Notes under the pieces: model-generated | Seen by the model: the letters and a program-made list of their open reading frames with translations, nothing else | Told to the model about the DNA's origin: nothing | Database searches by the model: none | Assembly: GCA_963781105.1 (NCBI GenBank) | Contig: CAWAED010000005.1 | Coordinates: forward strand, 1-64,000 | Direction of reading: 5' to 3' | Source of the DNA: Palsa-295 sp963781105 | GTDB lineage: Bacteria > Acidobacteriota > Terriglobia > Acidiferrales > UBA7541 | DNA length: 64,000 bases | Made by a program: the position numbers and the translations under genes | In this document: positions 50,607 to 61,400 of the stretch, one piece after another | Layout: the number at the start of each line of letters is the position of its first letter | How positions within the stretch are numbered: the stretch's first letter is position 1

Positions 50607-52376
50607 TCAAATGGTCCGAGCTGTGGTGAGCGTCGGCTCGTTCAAAACGCGCACCGTACGCGGCAATTTCACAAGGAAGGTTGTCCCCGTCGGAGAAGTG
50701 TGCTCGAGGGTGGTGGAACCGCCGTGGTCGTGAATCACCTTATTTACGATGGCAAGTCCCAGGCCAGTTCCGTTCGATTTCCCGAAGCTCACGAAGGGAT
50801 CAAACAACGTAGCCCGCACCGCCGCGGGCACTCCGGTCCCGTGGTCGGCTACGCGAATTTCGAATACGTTCTCTAACGAATGGATCTCAATTTCAATTTC
50901 GCGCTGCGTTTGCGACGACGCCTCGCATGCATTCAACACGAGATTAAAGAAGGCACGTTCGATCTTTTTGGGGTCGAAAATTCCCGCCATGTCTCCCGAC
51001 GTGCGTAACAAGACGGTTCGCGTTCGCAATTCCGAACGCGCGCGCACCGCGTCTACCGCGTGCCGTATCGTCTGGTCAATTTCCGCCGGGCGCGGCGAAA
51101 TATTGCCTTCCTCGCGGGAAAGTTCCCTGAGTGAGTCCAGCAGATCCGTCATCTGTTCCGACGCAGTCTTGATCTCGTCGTAAATCTCGTCACGATTGAG
51201 CTTCAACTTTTCCGCTTCGTACAGGAATTCTGCATTGGCCACTACAGCTGCGAGATAATGACGCAAATCGTGGGATATGGAGCTCGCAGCCCTTCCAAAC
51301 GCAGCGATCCGCTCGATGGCAAACCGGCGTTGCTCGGAAGTAAGCAATTCACCGCGCATTTTGGAAAAGGCATCGCCAAGTTCGGCCACCTCGCTGCTGC
51401 CCCGTGGGCGGATCGAGTACGCATAATCTCCTTTGGCAAGCGCTCGTACGCCCGCCACCAGATCGTCAAGCGGATGGGTGATAGTCCGCGATACAAAAGT
51501 GAGCAGTAGACCCGCCAGCAGAAAGGCCGAAAGACCCAGAATCAGGATTCTCCGATTCAGCCGGCTGAGGAACGCATTGGCGGGTTGCAGCGACATCAGC
51601 ACGTAGCATTTCACGCTAGCCGGCGGACCTTGATGGATCAGAATCGTGTCGACCTGGAATGGCTCATGGTCCAGAACAATCTCGCGAGATCCGTTCGCGG
51701 TGTCTGGCCGCTTTCGAATCTCGCCTTGCAAAGTTTTCTCTTCAGAGGGAGACAGCGTGGACGCTATGATTTCGCCGCCCGTGGTCAACGCGATTTGACC
51801 TCCCGATGCCAGAGCCAATTGTTGTGCAACAGTTGAATCGATTTGATATCCGATCGCGATGATGCCGAGCTGGCGTTGATTTCCCTCGCTGCCCGCCAGA
51901 ATGGTGCGTAGAAAGACGCGGTAGAGCTGTCCATTGCCGTACCACCATGCCGCATCATCACCCTGTTCAATCGAACGCTTGAGATCCTGTTCGGCGAGAG
52001 CGCTGTCCCAGCCAAGTGTCGAAACGTGAAAAGCGAAAAACCGCCCGTCGGCGCCGGAAAGTATAAACAGTTGGCTTCCTGCCAGTTTCCAAAGCGGTTC
52101 GGATGCATCCTGAATCGTGAGGGCATGCTGAGTCGCCATCATCGCCTTCAGCGTTGGCATCTCCGCTAGCATCGCTGCGGTTCGGGAAAATTGCAGGTCG
52201 CGATCCTGTTGGACGTTTTCAAAGGCGTGCAGCGACGCGGCAGTGCTTTGTCGCACGCCCTCCGCGATTTCCGAGCGCACCGTATGACGGACAATCAGCA
52301 GCAGCGCTCCCAGCAAGGCACAGATAATCAAAAGCGTGGCTATGAGCAGCTGGGTGCGAAGTCGCAGGCGCGCCAT
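50607..52376 (-). CDS. membrane sensor histidine kinase with HAMP domain
   Basis: The 589-residue kinase has a first helix (LLIATLLIICALLGALLLIV), about 260 periplasmic residues (a likely Cache-type sensor, DASEPLWKLAGSQLFILSGA) and a second helix (ILILGLSAFLLAGLLLTFVS). HAMP follows (SRTITHPLDDLVAGVRALAK), a His box SISHDLRHYLAAVVANAEF, and an ATPase domain with LNACEAS, DHGTGV and GTGLGLAIV. ATG 52376 starts MARLRLRTQ; the frame reaches 52562 but that part overlaps the response regulator. It lies 20 bases behind the regulator gene, so the two make a two-component system. Confidence 0.9.
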   Translation of the reverse strand: MARLRLRTQLLIATLLIICALLGALLLIVRHTVRSEIAEGVRQSTAASLHAFENVQQDRDLQFSRTAAMLAEMPTLKAMMATQHALTIQDASEPLWKLAGSQLFILSGADGRFFAFHVSTLGWDSALAEQDLKRSIEQGDDAAWWYGNGQLYRVFLRTILAGSEGNQRQLGIIAIGYQIDSTVAQQLALASGGQIALTTGGEIIASTLSPSEEKTLQGEIRKRPDTANGSREIVLDHEPFQVDTILIHQGPPASVKCYVLMSLQPANAFLSRLNRRILILGLSAFLLAGLLLTFVSRTITHPLDDLVAGVRALAKGDYAYSIRPRGSSEVAELGDAFSKMRGELLTSEQRRFAIERIAAFGRAASSISHDLRHYLAAVVANAEFLYEAEKLKLNRDEIYDEIKTASEQMTDLLDSLRELSREEGNISPRPAEIDQTIRHAVDAVRARSELRTRTVLLRTSGDMAGIFDPKKIERAFFNLVLNACEASSQTQREIEIEIHSLENVFEIRVADHGTGVPAAVRATLFDPFVSFGKSNGTGLGLAIVNKVIHDHGGSTTLEHTSPTGTTFLVKLPRTVRVLNEPTLTTARTI

Positions 52377-52396
52377 GAACCCCCCGGCAGGCACTG

Positions 52397-53128
52397 TTAT
52401 TGCGCGGGAGCGCAACTCGAATCGCCGGGCAAGAATTTGTAACCGGCGCCGTGCATCGTGTGAAAATAGCGCGGGTTTGCCGGGTCCGGCTCCAGTTTCT
52501 GCCGCAATCGCAGAACGTGGTTGTCCACGGTTCTGGTCGTGGGATAGTTTTCGTATCCCCACACTTCATTCAATAGTTCTTCTCTGGAAATCACCCGGGC
52601 GGGAGAACCTGCGAAGTACTTCAGCAGCTTGAATTCCTGCGCTGTAAACGTAAGGGATTTGGAGCCGCGCGTGGCCACCATGCTCGTGAAATTGATGCGG
52701 ACGTCGTCAAACGCCAAAACGTCGTGTGGCGCGCCCGAGCTCGCCGGATTGGCCGCGTCCGTCACATGGCCGCGGCGCATGGCACGCCTGACTCGCGCGA
52801 GCAATTCCTTCGGACTGAACGGCTTGGTAACGTAATCGTCGGCTCCGAGTTCGAGCAACAGCACCTTGTCTTCTACTTCGTTGTTGGCACTCAACACCAC
52901 CACTGGCACGATCGGCGAGTGTGCCTTCAACGCGCGGCAAACTTCCTTCCCGGGCAGCCGCGGAAGCTTCAGGTCCAGCACCACCACGCTGGGTAGTTGT
53001 TTGCGAAAACTATCGAGTCCTGCCACGCCGTCCGCGGCAATCTGCACCTGCAGCCCATCTGCTTCGAACAAGCGCTGCAGAGTACGCTGCATCGGCCGGC
53101 TGTCTTCAACGACTAATACGGTATCCAT
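52397..53128 (-). CDS. OmpR/PhoB-family response regulator
   Basis: The 243-residue regulator has a receiver domain (TVLVVEDSRPMQRTLQRLFE; phospho-acceptor Asp in VVVLDLKLPRLPG; Lys in DDYVTKPFSPKELLARV). A winged-helix domain follows (TFTAQEFKLLKYFAGSPARV, ENYPTTRTVDNHVLRLRQKL, HTMHGAGYKFL). Partner kinase is the next gene. Target genes not known; the adjacent porin/cupredoxin operon is a candidate. Confidence 0.93.
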   Translation of the reverse strand: MDTVLVVEDSRPMQRTLQRLFEADGLQVQIAADGVAGLDSFRKQLPSVVVLDLKLPRLPGKEVCRALKAHSPIVPVVVLSANNEVEDKVLLLELGADDYVTKPFSPKELLARVRRAMRRGHVTDAANPASSGAPHDVLAFDDVRINFTSMVATRGSKSLTFTAQEFKLLKYFAGSPARVISREELLNEVWGYENYPTTRTVDNHVLRLRQKLEPDPANPRYFHTMHGAGYKFLPGDSSCAPAQ

Positions 53129-53683
53129 GTGATTGTCCTTGGGCGAGCGCGGAGTCCGCGACCGAGCAAGGCCTCCTCGGATGAGTGCCGTGTATCCATT
53201 ATATAGCTTATCGGACTGCGTGGCCGCCGGAGCCCCAGTATCAGGGCTCGTGTGTCCTTCCGTCAGATTCCGGATTCTTCACGAAGGCGATGCCGTACGG
53301 ATTGACGTCCTGATTACTGGGAGCCCAAAGCCCCCATCGCCACGCACAGGACCCTGGCTAAAGCACGCGCAATATTCCGCATTTTAATCTCCCTAATTTT
53401 CCGCGGCCACAATCGTGTCCCGGTCGGGGGGACCGAGACACGATTTTCGGCCTGTCGTGCGAGGGACAAAATCGGAAGCCCAGCCGGACTCTCTTGGAGG
53501 GGGAAGGCTGGCTGAGGTTAGCGATTCTCTCCAGGGCCAAATTAAAGCAGCGTGGGGAGTGCGTTGTCAGCGAGTTGTCTAAGAATTGTCAAAAGCACGT
53601 AAAATCATCGGCCAGGCAGGAGGTTTGGTATCACGCGAGTTCGCATCTGCACACCGGTCGGTTCCGCATGTGGCGATGGGATC
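53129..53683. other. intergenic with a long stem-loop
   Basis: About 555 bases without a convincing gene. 53411-53425 and 53431-53445 form a 15-base-pair stem (one G-U pair) with a GGGGG loop. It is followed on the plus strand only by TTC and on the minus strand by no T run. Promoter sequence for the response regulator (a TATATAG box near 53200) is likely. Confidence 0.5.
53411..53445. repeat. 15-bp inverted repeat, terminator-like
   Basis: AATCGTGTCCCGGTC and GACCGAGACACGATT pair with one wobble around five G. It lies about 240 bases beyond the cupredoxin stop and 280 bases upstream of the regulator start. Strong fold but no T tract. Confidence 0.5.
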
Positions 53684-54436
53684 TTAGGGGTGATCGTAAT
53701 CAGGATTCGGTGGGGGAACGTAGTCCAGGCCGTACTTATTCTTGTGGGCCGGCGTGAAATTGAGATTCTCTAGGACGTGCACTTGCCCCAAGGCGCGAGT
53801 GGCATTTGAAATGGTTACCGTGCGCGTCAAACCACTCAGGGCCTCGGGCAAACTCCTTTCGTACCAAACATTTATCTGGTAGCGCCCGTCCGGCACATTC
53901 GGAATGATGACGCGCCCTGAACGATCCGAAAGCCCGAAATACGGCGTCTCCACCGCCACGATCACCGCGCTCATTTCCGCGTGAATATTGCAAAAAAGAA
54001 AGCTCACGCCCGGCCGGTCGAATGTGACAGTTCGTTTCGATCCTGATTCGTACAGGCCCAGATCGAATCGCCTGCCGTCGTACAGCGAGAAAATATTGTG
54101 GAAGAACGGGTCCTTGTTAGGGAATTCAACCACTGTACCGATCGGCACGATCAGAACGTGTGGCTCGAATGTCTTGTTCCGTTGCACCAACCGCGGCGGC
54201 TTACCCTTGTTCGCCCAAATCGAGGGATTTACTGCGGTTCGGTCGAGAGGTACCAGCCACACTGCCACATTCGATTCGTCCGGACTCGCGCCTTTGGACG
54301 TCTTGGTGCTCTTTATCGCGGCCCGGGTAATCACAACATCCACGGAAACGGGTCTCTCTTGGGCTCTTAGCTGCGCGCAATTCGCGCACGCCATTAGCAA
54401 GATGAGCCAAAGATGGATTTTGCATGGCTCCTTCAT
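53684..54436 (-). CDS. secreted cupredoxin-like protein
   Basis: The 250-residue exported protein has a signal peptide (HLWLILLMACANCAQLRAQ). A plastocyanin-like domain at about 40-165 has the copper ligand pattern: His in KDPFFHNIFSLYDG, then Cys, His and Met in FLFCNIHAEMSAVIV. A carboxypeptidase-like beta-domain (YFGLSDRSGRVIIPNVPDGR) and a short C-terminal tail follow. All type-1 copper ligands are present. It follows the porin gene at a 13-base gap, so a copper or electron-transfer role at the envelope is likely (inference). Confidence 0.82.
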   Translation of the reverse strand: MKEPCKIHLWLILLMACANCAQLRAQERPVSVDVVITRAAIKSTKTSKGASPDESNVAVWLVPLDRTAVNPSIWANKGKPPRLVQRNKTFEPHVLIVPIGTVVEFPNKDPFFHNIFSLYDGRRFDLGLYESGSKRTVTFDRPGVSFLFCNIHAEMSAVIVAVETPYFGLSDRSGRVIIPNVPDGRYQINVWYERSLPEALSGLTRTVTISNATRALGQVHVLENLNFTPAHKNKYGLDYVPPPNPDYDHP

Positions 54437-54449
54437 CACGTTGTCCGCG

Positions 54450-56066
54450 CTAAAAAATGTATCCGACGCTGGTCCCGATCTGGTTCGCGCTATTCGCGTT
54501 GCTATCCAAGGTGTATGTCTGCAATCGGCGGTACTCGACGGAAAACACCACGTCGGAGCGCACGCGGTAAATGAAATTCACGAAGGGGCTGAGGTTTCGT
54601 GAAAGGGACGAGCCATAGTAATACGCACTGGCCGGGAAAGCGCGCAATTCGCTCGCGAACGGATTGTCCTGCCCGTATGCGAAGTTCACTTCAAAATTTG
54701 CCTTCGGTTTGAACTTCAATTGCACCCAGCCTCCCATCGAATCAAGCCCGCGAATCGTAGTTCCGGGATCGGTGATGGGCCCGGACAATAGAATCGTTTG
54801 GCCGATGCCTCCTCCCATCCCGCCGACGCCGCGTCCGCGATAAAATTCGCCGCTCAAATCAAAATAATCGCCCAGCGGAACAGTCACGTCGGTTGTTCCA
54901 ACCCACCCATCCACGTTTCTGCCGAAGCCCCAATTCTGCCGCCCATAATAACCGCCGAGCCCAAGCGTCATATCCCTGCCGAACTCGCGCCTGCTCCACG
55001 CGATGCGTGCCGCGTAGGCCGGTTGCCCCGATTGTTCGCCGGCCGTCGGAGAACGGTAGTCTCCTGAGGGGATTTCGCCTGTCAGCGAGTCCAAAATACC
55101 CGCCTGCAATAGCAGATTTGATGTGTCGGACAAGCTGATTCGATGCTCGATGCGGATTTGTGGAGTCCAACTCCATAAATTGCCGGTGTAGGAAAGAGCA
55201 GGGATCGCGAGAGAAGATAGCGTCGTGGGCGTGAGAGGCGCAAAGAAAATCGAATCTTGTCCCGCCACGATGGAGGTGTGTTCCCAGTCCAGGCGGATCG
55301 TCCCGGTACGCAGCCGGACGATGCCGAAGGCAGTTCCATTGGGGGTCTTAGGGAAACCTCCAGCAAAATCAAATTTCAAGTTGGCGCTGGTGCGCGCTCC
55401 AGCGATGTCTGGTCCAAAAGCCTCAATCCCGACTTGGGACTGACGGAGCGATCCGGAGAACGCCCCTGATGTTCCGGGCGTTTCGGGTGGAGTCGCAATC
55501 TGCGGAAAATCCAGATTGTCCACCGCGCCGCGAGTGATATTCGCGTTGAACAGCACGATTCCCGACAAGCGTACGCGGTACTTCGATCCGCTCTCCACTT
55601 TCGTTTGGCTCTGTTCCACAATCTTGTCGTTCAGCAGCCGCTGGTCGTCTTCTAGCTGCGACACCTGTGCAGCTAAGGACGCCCCCGATTGTTGCGGCGC
55701 TGCCGGCACGCGCGAGTCAGCCGATGCGGATGGGGCGGGCGCGGAAGAGGGTCCATAGCTTGAGGACTCTCCACCCTCCCGCGACGCCAATTGTTCCCTG
55801 GTGCGATTCAATTCACCGCGTAGCGCAGCGGCTTCCAGCAACGCTTGCTGCTGTCCAGCCCGGAGCTCGTTCATCTGAGAATTCAGCGTCTGCACCTGCG
55901 ACTGCAGTTGGCGCACGGACTCCGCCAGAGATTTCAGGTCCGGCGCCGAGTCGGTCGCAGGCGGGCTTGAAGCGTTCTGCCCTCGCGCCACGCAAGGCGC
56001 AACGACAAGCAGAACCGCTGTCACCAGTGCCCTGAAATAAACTCGGGAGTGTGGATTCCTTTGCAT
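54450..56066 (-). CDS. outer-membrane porin-like protein with coiled coil
   Basis: The 538-residue protein has a signal peptide (FRALVTAVLLVVAPCVARGQ) and a coiled coil (LAESVRQLQSQVQTLNSQMN, QALLEAAALRGELNRTREQL). A linker and a beta-barrel follow, with alternating aromatic strands ending in NQIGTSVGYIF (terminal Phe). This layout resembles DcaP-like trimeric porins, where the coiled coil precedes the barrel. Substrate unknown. First gene of a two-gene operon with the cupredoxin. Confidence 0.8.
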   Translation of the reverse strand: MQRNPHSRVYFRALVTAVLLVVAPCVARGQNASSPPATDSAPDLKSLAESVRQLQSQVQTLNSQMNELRAGQQQALLEAAALRGELNRTREQLASREGGESSSYGPSSAPAPSASADSRVPAAPQQSGASLAAQVSQLEDDQRLLNDKIVEQSQTKVESGSKYRVRLSGIVLFNANITRGAVDNLDFPQIATPPETPGTSGAFSGSLRQSQVGIEAFGPDIAGARTSANLKFDFAGGFPKTPNGTAFGIVRLRTGTIRLDWEHTSIVAGQDSIFFAPLTPTTLSSLAIPALSYTGNLWSWTPQIRIEHRISLSDTSNLLLQAGILDSLTGEIPSGDYRSPTAGEQSGQPAYAARIAWSRREFGRDMTLGLGGYYGRQNWGFGRNVDGWVGTTDVTVPLGDYFDLSGEFYRGRGVGGMGGGIGQTILLSGPITDPGTTIRGLDSMGGWVQLKFKPKANFEVNFAYGQDNPFASELRAFPASAYYYGSSLSRNLSPFVNFIYRVRSDVVFSVEYRRLQTYTLDSNANSANQIGTSVGYIF

Positions 56067-56441
56067 TGCGGACCTCCTTGGAACTCCGTCTGACTCCTAG
56101 CTTCTTGGACGTCTCATTTGGGGGTAGCCAGCGACGCCGATCGCTTGTTCTTGTCATTCCACTTCAGAATTTCGCCGCAGCCGTTGATCGTCGCGCTAGA
56201 CCTGAAGTTACTGCCTGAGTTAGCAGTGAGAATCTTATAACACACACCAACTTCGAGTCGCTTCCGTGACCAATTTCCGAAGAGCGCTTCCATCCGCGTG
56301 CCGACAGCGCGCGTTTTGACGGCGTCCGAACTCTTACACGAACCGGACATTCATTTGACTCCCTTGTGACAAGCTCCGCTTCAACCGCCATTACCGTCAT
56401 CCCTCGGCCCACGTACCGAAATTCGAAAGCACAGGAGACTT

Positions 56442-57549
56442 ATGGACAACACCAGGAATCTGATGAAGCACACGGTAAATCGGCGCTCCCTTTTGCAAAA
56501 GGGAGCTTTGGCGGCTGGCGCGGTCACCATCGGCGCGGGACTTTTCGGCGCGGGAAAAGCCGCATTCGGCCAGGAAAGTGGCGGAGCTTAACGAACGGAG
56601 ACATCGCCATCCTACGCTTCCTCGCCGCGGCGGAATTGCTGGAAAGCGACTTGTGGCAGCAGTACGCGGAACTTGGGGGCGTCACCGAAGGAACGCAAAA
56701 CAATTATCAGCAGGCTTTCCAGTTTCTCGATGGCGATGGTTCGCAGTACATCACCAGCAACACCATTGACGAAATCAGCCACGCAACCTTTCTCAACGGG
56801 TACCGGAATCCAAGGGAGCGGATCCAGTCAATCTCGATGAATTTCGCATCCTGCAAGTCAGCCAGGCCACCGGCGCGCAGAACCTCGGCCGCCTTACGAA
56901 CCTCATGCACCTCAATGTGGACACCAGTTGGTGTATTCGGTATCGCAGCACGACCAATCCGGATTTCGGCGCCACGTTCCAGCAAGCGATCAAAATTGCT
57001 AACCGCCCCGCCATTCCCCGAACAGACGCCGACTTCGACGGCGCCAATCACATCCAGGCAATCGCCGATACGGCCGCGTTCCACTTCGGAATGATCGAAC
57101 AAGGTGGATCGAGTCTCTATCAGGCGTTGAGCCGGAAGGTCTCAAGCCTGGAAGTCCTGAAAATCACGCTTGCAATCGGCGGCGACGAAATCGCACACTT
57201 CCTCGAATGGGTCGATTTTGCCGGCAACGCCGTCCAAGGTCCTCCTTTCAACTTCCAAAATTCACAAACGCCGGTGACGGACAACGGCCTTACGTTTCCG
57301 AATTTCAACACAACCCCGGGTGGTCCCCATTTTCAGACCAATCTCATCTTTCCCGTTCCGTGCGAATTCATCAGCCCAAGCTTGCCCCGTTGCGCTGTAA
57401 TTCGCCCGACCGACGATAAATTCGCAGGCGCGCTCGCGGCCGTCATAGCGCTGACGAACGACGGCCTGTTTACCGGGCAGAAAGCCGAGTTCTTCCAGGT
57501 GTTGAAGCAACTGGCAGAAGAAGCGGATGCCGCCACGCGTCAATTGTGA
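56442..57549 (+). pseudogene. Tat-exported ferritin-like protein, two frameshifts
   Basis: The ATG (AGGAG upstream) opens a twin-arginine signal: HTVNRRSLLQKGALAAGAVT followed by GAGLFGAGKAAFGQ. A stop occurs at 56589-56591. The family resumes one frame over with TNGDIAILRFLAAAELLESD and LWQQYAELGG (ferritin-like helix 1 with its Glu). Near 56810 the frame changes again to FRILQVSQATGAQNLGRLTN through HFLEWVDFAGNAVQGPP and a C-terminal helix, ending at 57549. One missing base at each site would restore a single protein of about 370 residues. Either true pseudogene or two sequencing errors. Confidence 0.75.
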
Positions 57550-57575
57550 TTGGTCGCGACTTCACCACGCACCGG

Positions 57576-57620
57576 AATGGTCCCGCTCGTTCTCGCCCAG
57601 GCGAAACGGTCGGGACCATT
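57576..57620 (+). terminator. long hairpin after the ferritin-like gene
   Basis: AATGGTCCCG (57576-57585) pairs with CGGGACCATT (57611-57620), 26 bases after the stop. The sequence between them folds on further (imperfect pairing towards GCC-CAG-GC). TTTGC follows. Confidence 0.5.
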
Positions 57621-58051
57621 TGCAAATTGGCAAGGCCGCACCCACGAGGTCGAAGATGATCAGACCAATCGTTTGCTTGGCAAGCTCGGTTACGCGCTCC
57701 CGTTCGTAGACGTTGTATCTGAGTTTTCGGATGGCGCCATGCACTTGCGCCTGGTCCGTTGCGATAACTGACAAACCTCGCTGACGCCGCTTAGGACCAT
57801 CGCGCGGGCAACGTCCTGTGTCGCTGCGCTCGTACCGTCCTAGAATATAAACCTTCTGAATAAGTACTAAATTACTACATCCACCTCATCGCCGGCATTG
57901 TGAATGCCCGGATCGTCGTCCTACGCAGTTCGCCATTGCGTCTATCCGAAAAAACGGAACCTCGCGAGGACGCCAGATCGAGCGATGAAGCCCGCCAAAT
58001 CCATGCGGTTGGCGCTTTGCACGAAACTTCTGGCCCAATGCGAATATTTTG

Positions 58052-58081
58052 TTGACAACGTATATTCAAAATGTCTATAAG
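58052..58081 (+). promoter_or_regulatory. putative sigma70 promoter of the Oar-like receptor
   Basis: Perfect TTGACA at 58052-58057 and TATAAG at 58076-58081 with an 18-base spacer. It would give a leader of about 315 bases before ATG 58404. Confidence 0.45.
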
Positions 58082-58403
58082 GTCTATCAAGTTTTTGGGA
58101 ACGATACCAGATCGTTGCCAGGGTGGGGTTGGAGTATCGGGTATGAGCGCTTGGCAAAATTGCCTCTCATTCCTACGTTCTCCCCACTGGTATCGAAAGA
58201 ACGAATGGGCTGTGGATTGAGGGCAGTGCGTGTTTAAGGGTGGTGTCTGGGTGAAAACGGTGTGTTTCGGGGTGCCCAAATCTCCTGACTATTGCGCCGC
58301 GACTTCTTAAACCGATCGTGGTTTGAGTTCGTAGTCGTGTGCCTAATTTCGTATTGCGGGGTGGGTAGGCCTAGCACGCCTCTCTGTGGGGAGGAATAGA
58401 CTT

Positions 58404-61400
58404 ATGAATACTTCGTCGGATCGTTTTCTGCGTGTGCTTGCTATTAGCTTGTTATTTTGCTTCGCTGCCATGCTGCTGAGTTCGCCGCTCGCGGCGCAGT
58501 CCACCTTCGGTTCGATTTCCGGAACCGTCCTGGACGCCTCGGGCTCGGCTATCGCCGACGTGCAAGTCACCTTGACCAGCGTCGCCACCAGCGCAAAGCA
58601 AACCTTCACCACCGGTCCCGACGGCCTCTATTCCTTCGTCAATTTGAATCCCGGCGAATACAGCCTGGAAGCCGAGAAGACCGGCTTCAAGCACTTTAAG
58701 CGCGAGTCGGTCATCGTGCAGGTGCAACAGGCAGTCCGTATTGACGTGCCCATGGAACTCGGCGCAGTCAACCAGACCATCGAAGTGACCGCGGAAACCC
58801 CGCTGCTTCAGCCCACCAATGCGTCGCTGGGTCAAGTGATTGACCAGCGTGCGACCAACGAGATTCCTCTGAACGGCCGCAACGTTTTCAACCTCATCAC
58901 GCTTTCTCCGGCGGCCGTCGAGTGCGCAACGGCGCGGTTCACGGCGGTTCGCAGGTTGGCCCGAATCCGTTCAGCTGGGGCAATTACCAGGTCGGCGGTT
59001 CGTTCGGGAACGAGAGCGTCGAGTACATTGACGGCCAGCCCGTCAACATTGGCTACATCAATTTGCCGGTTCTAATTCCCGACCAGGACGCGATGGCGGA
59101 ATTCAAAGTACAGTACAACAACCTCGGTCCGGAATGGGGCAAGTTCGCCGGCGGCATCGTGAACCTGAGCACCAAGGGCGGTACGAGCCAGTATCACGGC
59201 GTGGCTTACGAGTATCTGCGCAATAAGGTTCTCAATTCTCGACCGTACTTCGACTCCTCGAATCCACCGTATGTGCAGAACCAGTTCGGCGGCACCTTCG
59301 GCGGCCCGATAATCAAAGACAAGACCTTTTTCTTCTTCGCGTATGACGGATACCGTCAGCGGGCTTCGTCCGTCTTTACTACTACAGTCCCGACCGTGGC
59401 TGAGAGGGGTGGAGTATTCCCGGCTGATGTTCCCATCTACGATCCACTCAGCGTAACTTCGACTTGCCTAGCGAATCCAACGGTGGCAGCGGATTGCAAG
59501 CGTACGCAGTTTCCCGCCAACACAATCACCTAACATTAATCCGGCTGCGGCACTCGAGTTGAAGTTCATTCGCTATGCCGACGAACAGCGGTGAAAATCA
59601 GAACTTCACAGCGGCCGGGGCGTCGGGCGGCAATACCAACCAATACGTAGGCCGTGTGGATCAGAACATTAACGCCAAGCAGCATATTTTTGCTCGCTAC
59701 AACTTCTTCAACTTGCTGGATCTGCCGACTCGATCCATTCGGCACCGGGTTGTGCGCTGACGGTGTGCCGAAACATATCAGACCAACGCTCTCGCTATCG
59801 ACTACAGCTATGCGATTCAACCTGAACTGATTCTGAACATCAACGCTAGCGGCAGCCGGTTCCATTATCTGCGCTCGCCGACGAACTCGAACTTCGACTT
59901 AACTCAATTCGGCTGGCCTGCGTCTTACAATTCGCAAATTCCCGCTGCCGGTCGTTCGCCTTTTACGCCTTGCTTCTCTCCCACAGGACCCGTCAATTAC
60001 CTGTTCCCAGGGCCAAAGCTTCATCACCGACCACGACACCCAAGTGAATGTCTCTCCGAGCCTCACTTGGATCAAGGGGCGACATACTTGGGTGTTTGGT
60101 GGCCAGCTAACAGAGACCTACGATAACTACGCCCAAACGAACATCGCCAGCGGCGCTTTCGCCTTTAATGGCAGCTGGACCAGTCTGATAATGCTGTGGC
60201 TCCGACGTCGGGCAGGCGGTATTTCCTTCGCCGATTTCCTGCTGGGTTACGGCTTGAACCAATCGAGTGTCTTCAACCACAATTACGGTGAAGCGCAGAT
60301 TCCGGCGCTCGTGGCGCAGAAGGAAACGTATCGGGGCTTTTATTTTGGAGACACGTGGAGAGTCACATCAAAACTGACGTTCACGTATGGTGTTCGTTAC
60401 GATTTGCCGGGTAACTTGTCGGTTCGTCACGACCTATCCACCTATTGGGATCCGTCTGCCATCAACCGCACAGTTACCGGCTGTCAACAGGATCTCGATC
60501 CACGGTCTGGCGGGATTGCTGGCAGCCCGTGCCCGGGCGACATCTTCTTCGTCAAGACCGGCATAAACCCGGGCGCAGCGCCGTGCCTATTTACAAGAAA
60601 GAATTGATGCCGCGGCTGGGAGTTGCCTATAGCTGGGATCAGAAGACCGTGATCCGAGCCGGTTACGGAATCTTCTTCATCCCGAACTGGATACTGTTTA
60701 ACCTGAACCCCAGCAATGATCCGCTCAACCTGTCCTCAACTCTGTGGGTGGCAACCACGAATGGCGGAATCACTCCCAACAGCTCGCTGACGGCGACGAA
60801 CTGTACTTTCACTCCGGGTGCGCCCTCAGGCTCCCTGAATTGCCCGACGAATGGCCCGTTCGGTCCGAATCTCAATACTCCGCTAACTCGGTCTGGCAAT
60901 ATCTCGGCTTTTGACGCTGGAGCAAACCCCTTTGAGGCACCCTACAGAGCCTATTCCCCGCGGTATGTCCAGCAGTTCAACTTGGATATTCAGAGAGAAT
61001 TGCCCCTGGGCATCTTCGTGGACGCGGCATACGCCGGCTCCCGCGGCGTGCATTTGCCGAGTTCCAACAACGTTTCTATCAACAATATTCCGGACTCGTT
61101 TTACGCCCAGGCACAGAACAACAGATCTCTAGCTGGCCAGCCAGTCACAATCACTACGGCGATTCCGAACCCATTCCAGGGAATTACCACTGTGAGCGGG
61201 CTTAAACCCAACGGGGAACCCGACGATTCTCGCTGGTCAGTTGGACCGCCCCTATCCGAGTACACCGGCATGTCACTCGTTGGCGATGGCTGCTGCAGCA
61301 GCAACTATAATTCGTTCCAACTCACGGCAAACAAGCGGTTCAAGGATGGCGGGACTTTCCTGGCCGCCTACACCAACGCCAAGTTGCTCAGCAACACCGA

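Larger units (their letters stand above)
57550..58403. other. intergenic, hairpin and promoter
   Basis: About 850 bases. The ferritin-like gene ends in a terminator-like hairpin (57576-57620). A promoter for the Oar-like receptor is likely at 58052-58081. Minus-strand frames at 57562-57774 and 57875-58279 have no ribosome site or recognisable motif. Confidence 0.5.

Noticed and set aside
52377..52562. Upstream extension of the HAMP histidine kinase
   Set aside because: It reads antisense-like residues through the end of the response regulator; ATG 52376 begins the first membrane helix.
57875..58279. 134-residue minus-strand ORF before the Oar-like receptor
   Set aside because: No ribosome site or motif, and it overlaps the good TTGACA/TATAAG promoter on the other strand.
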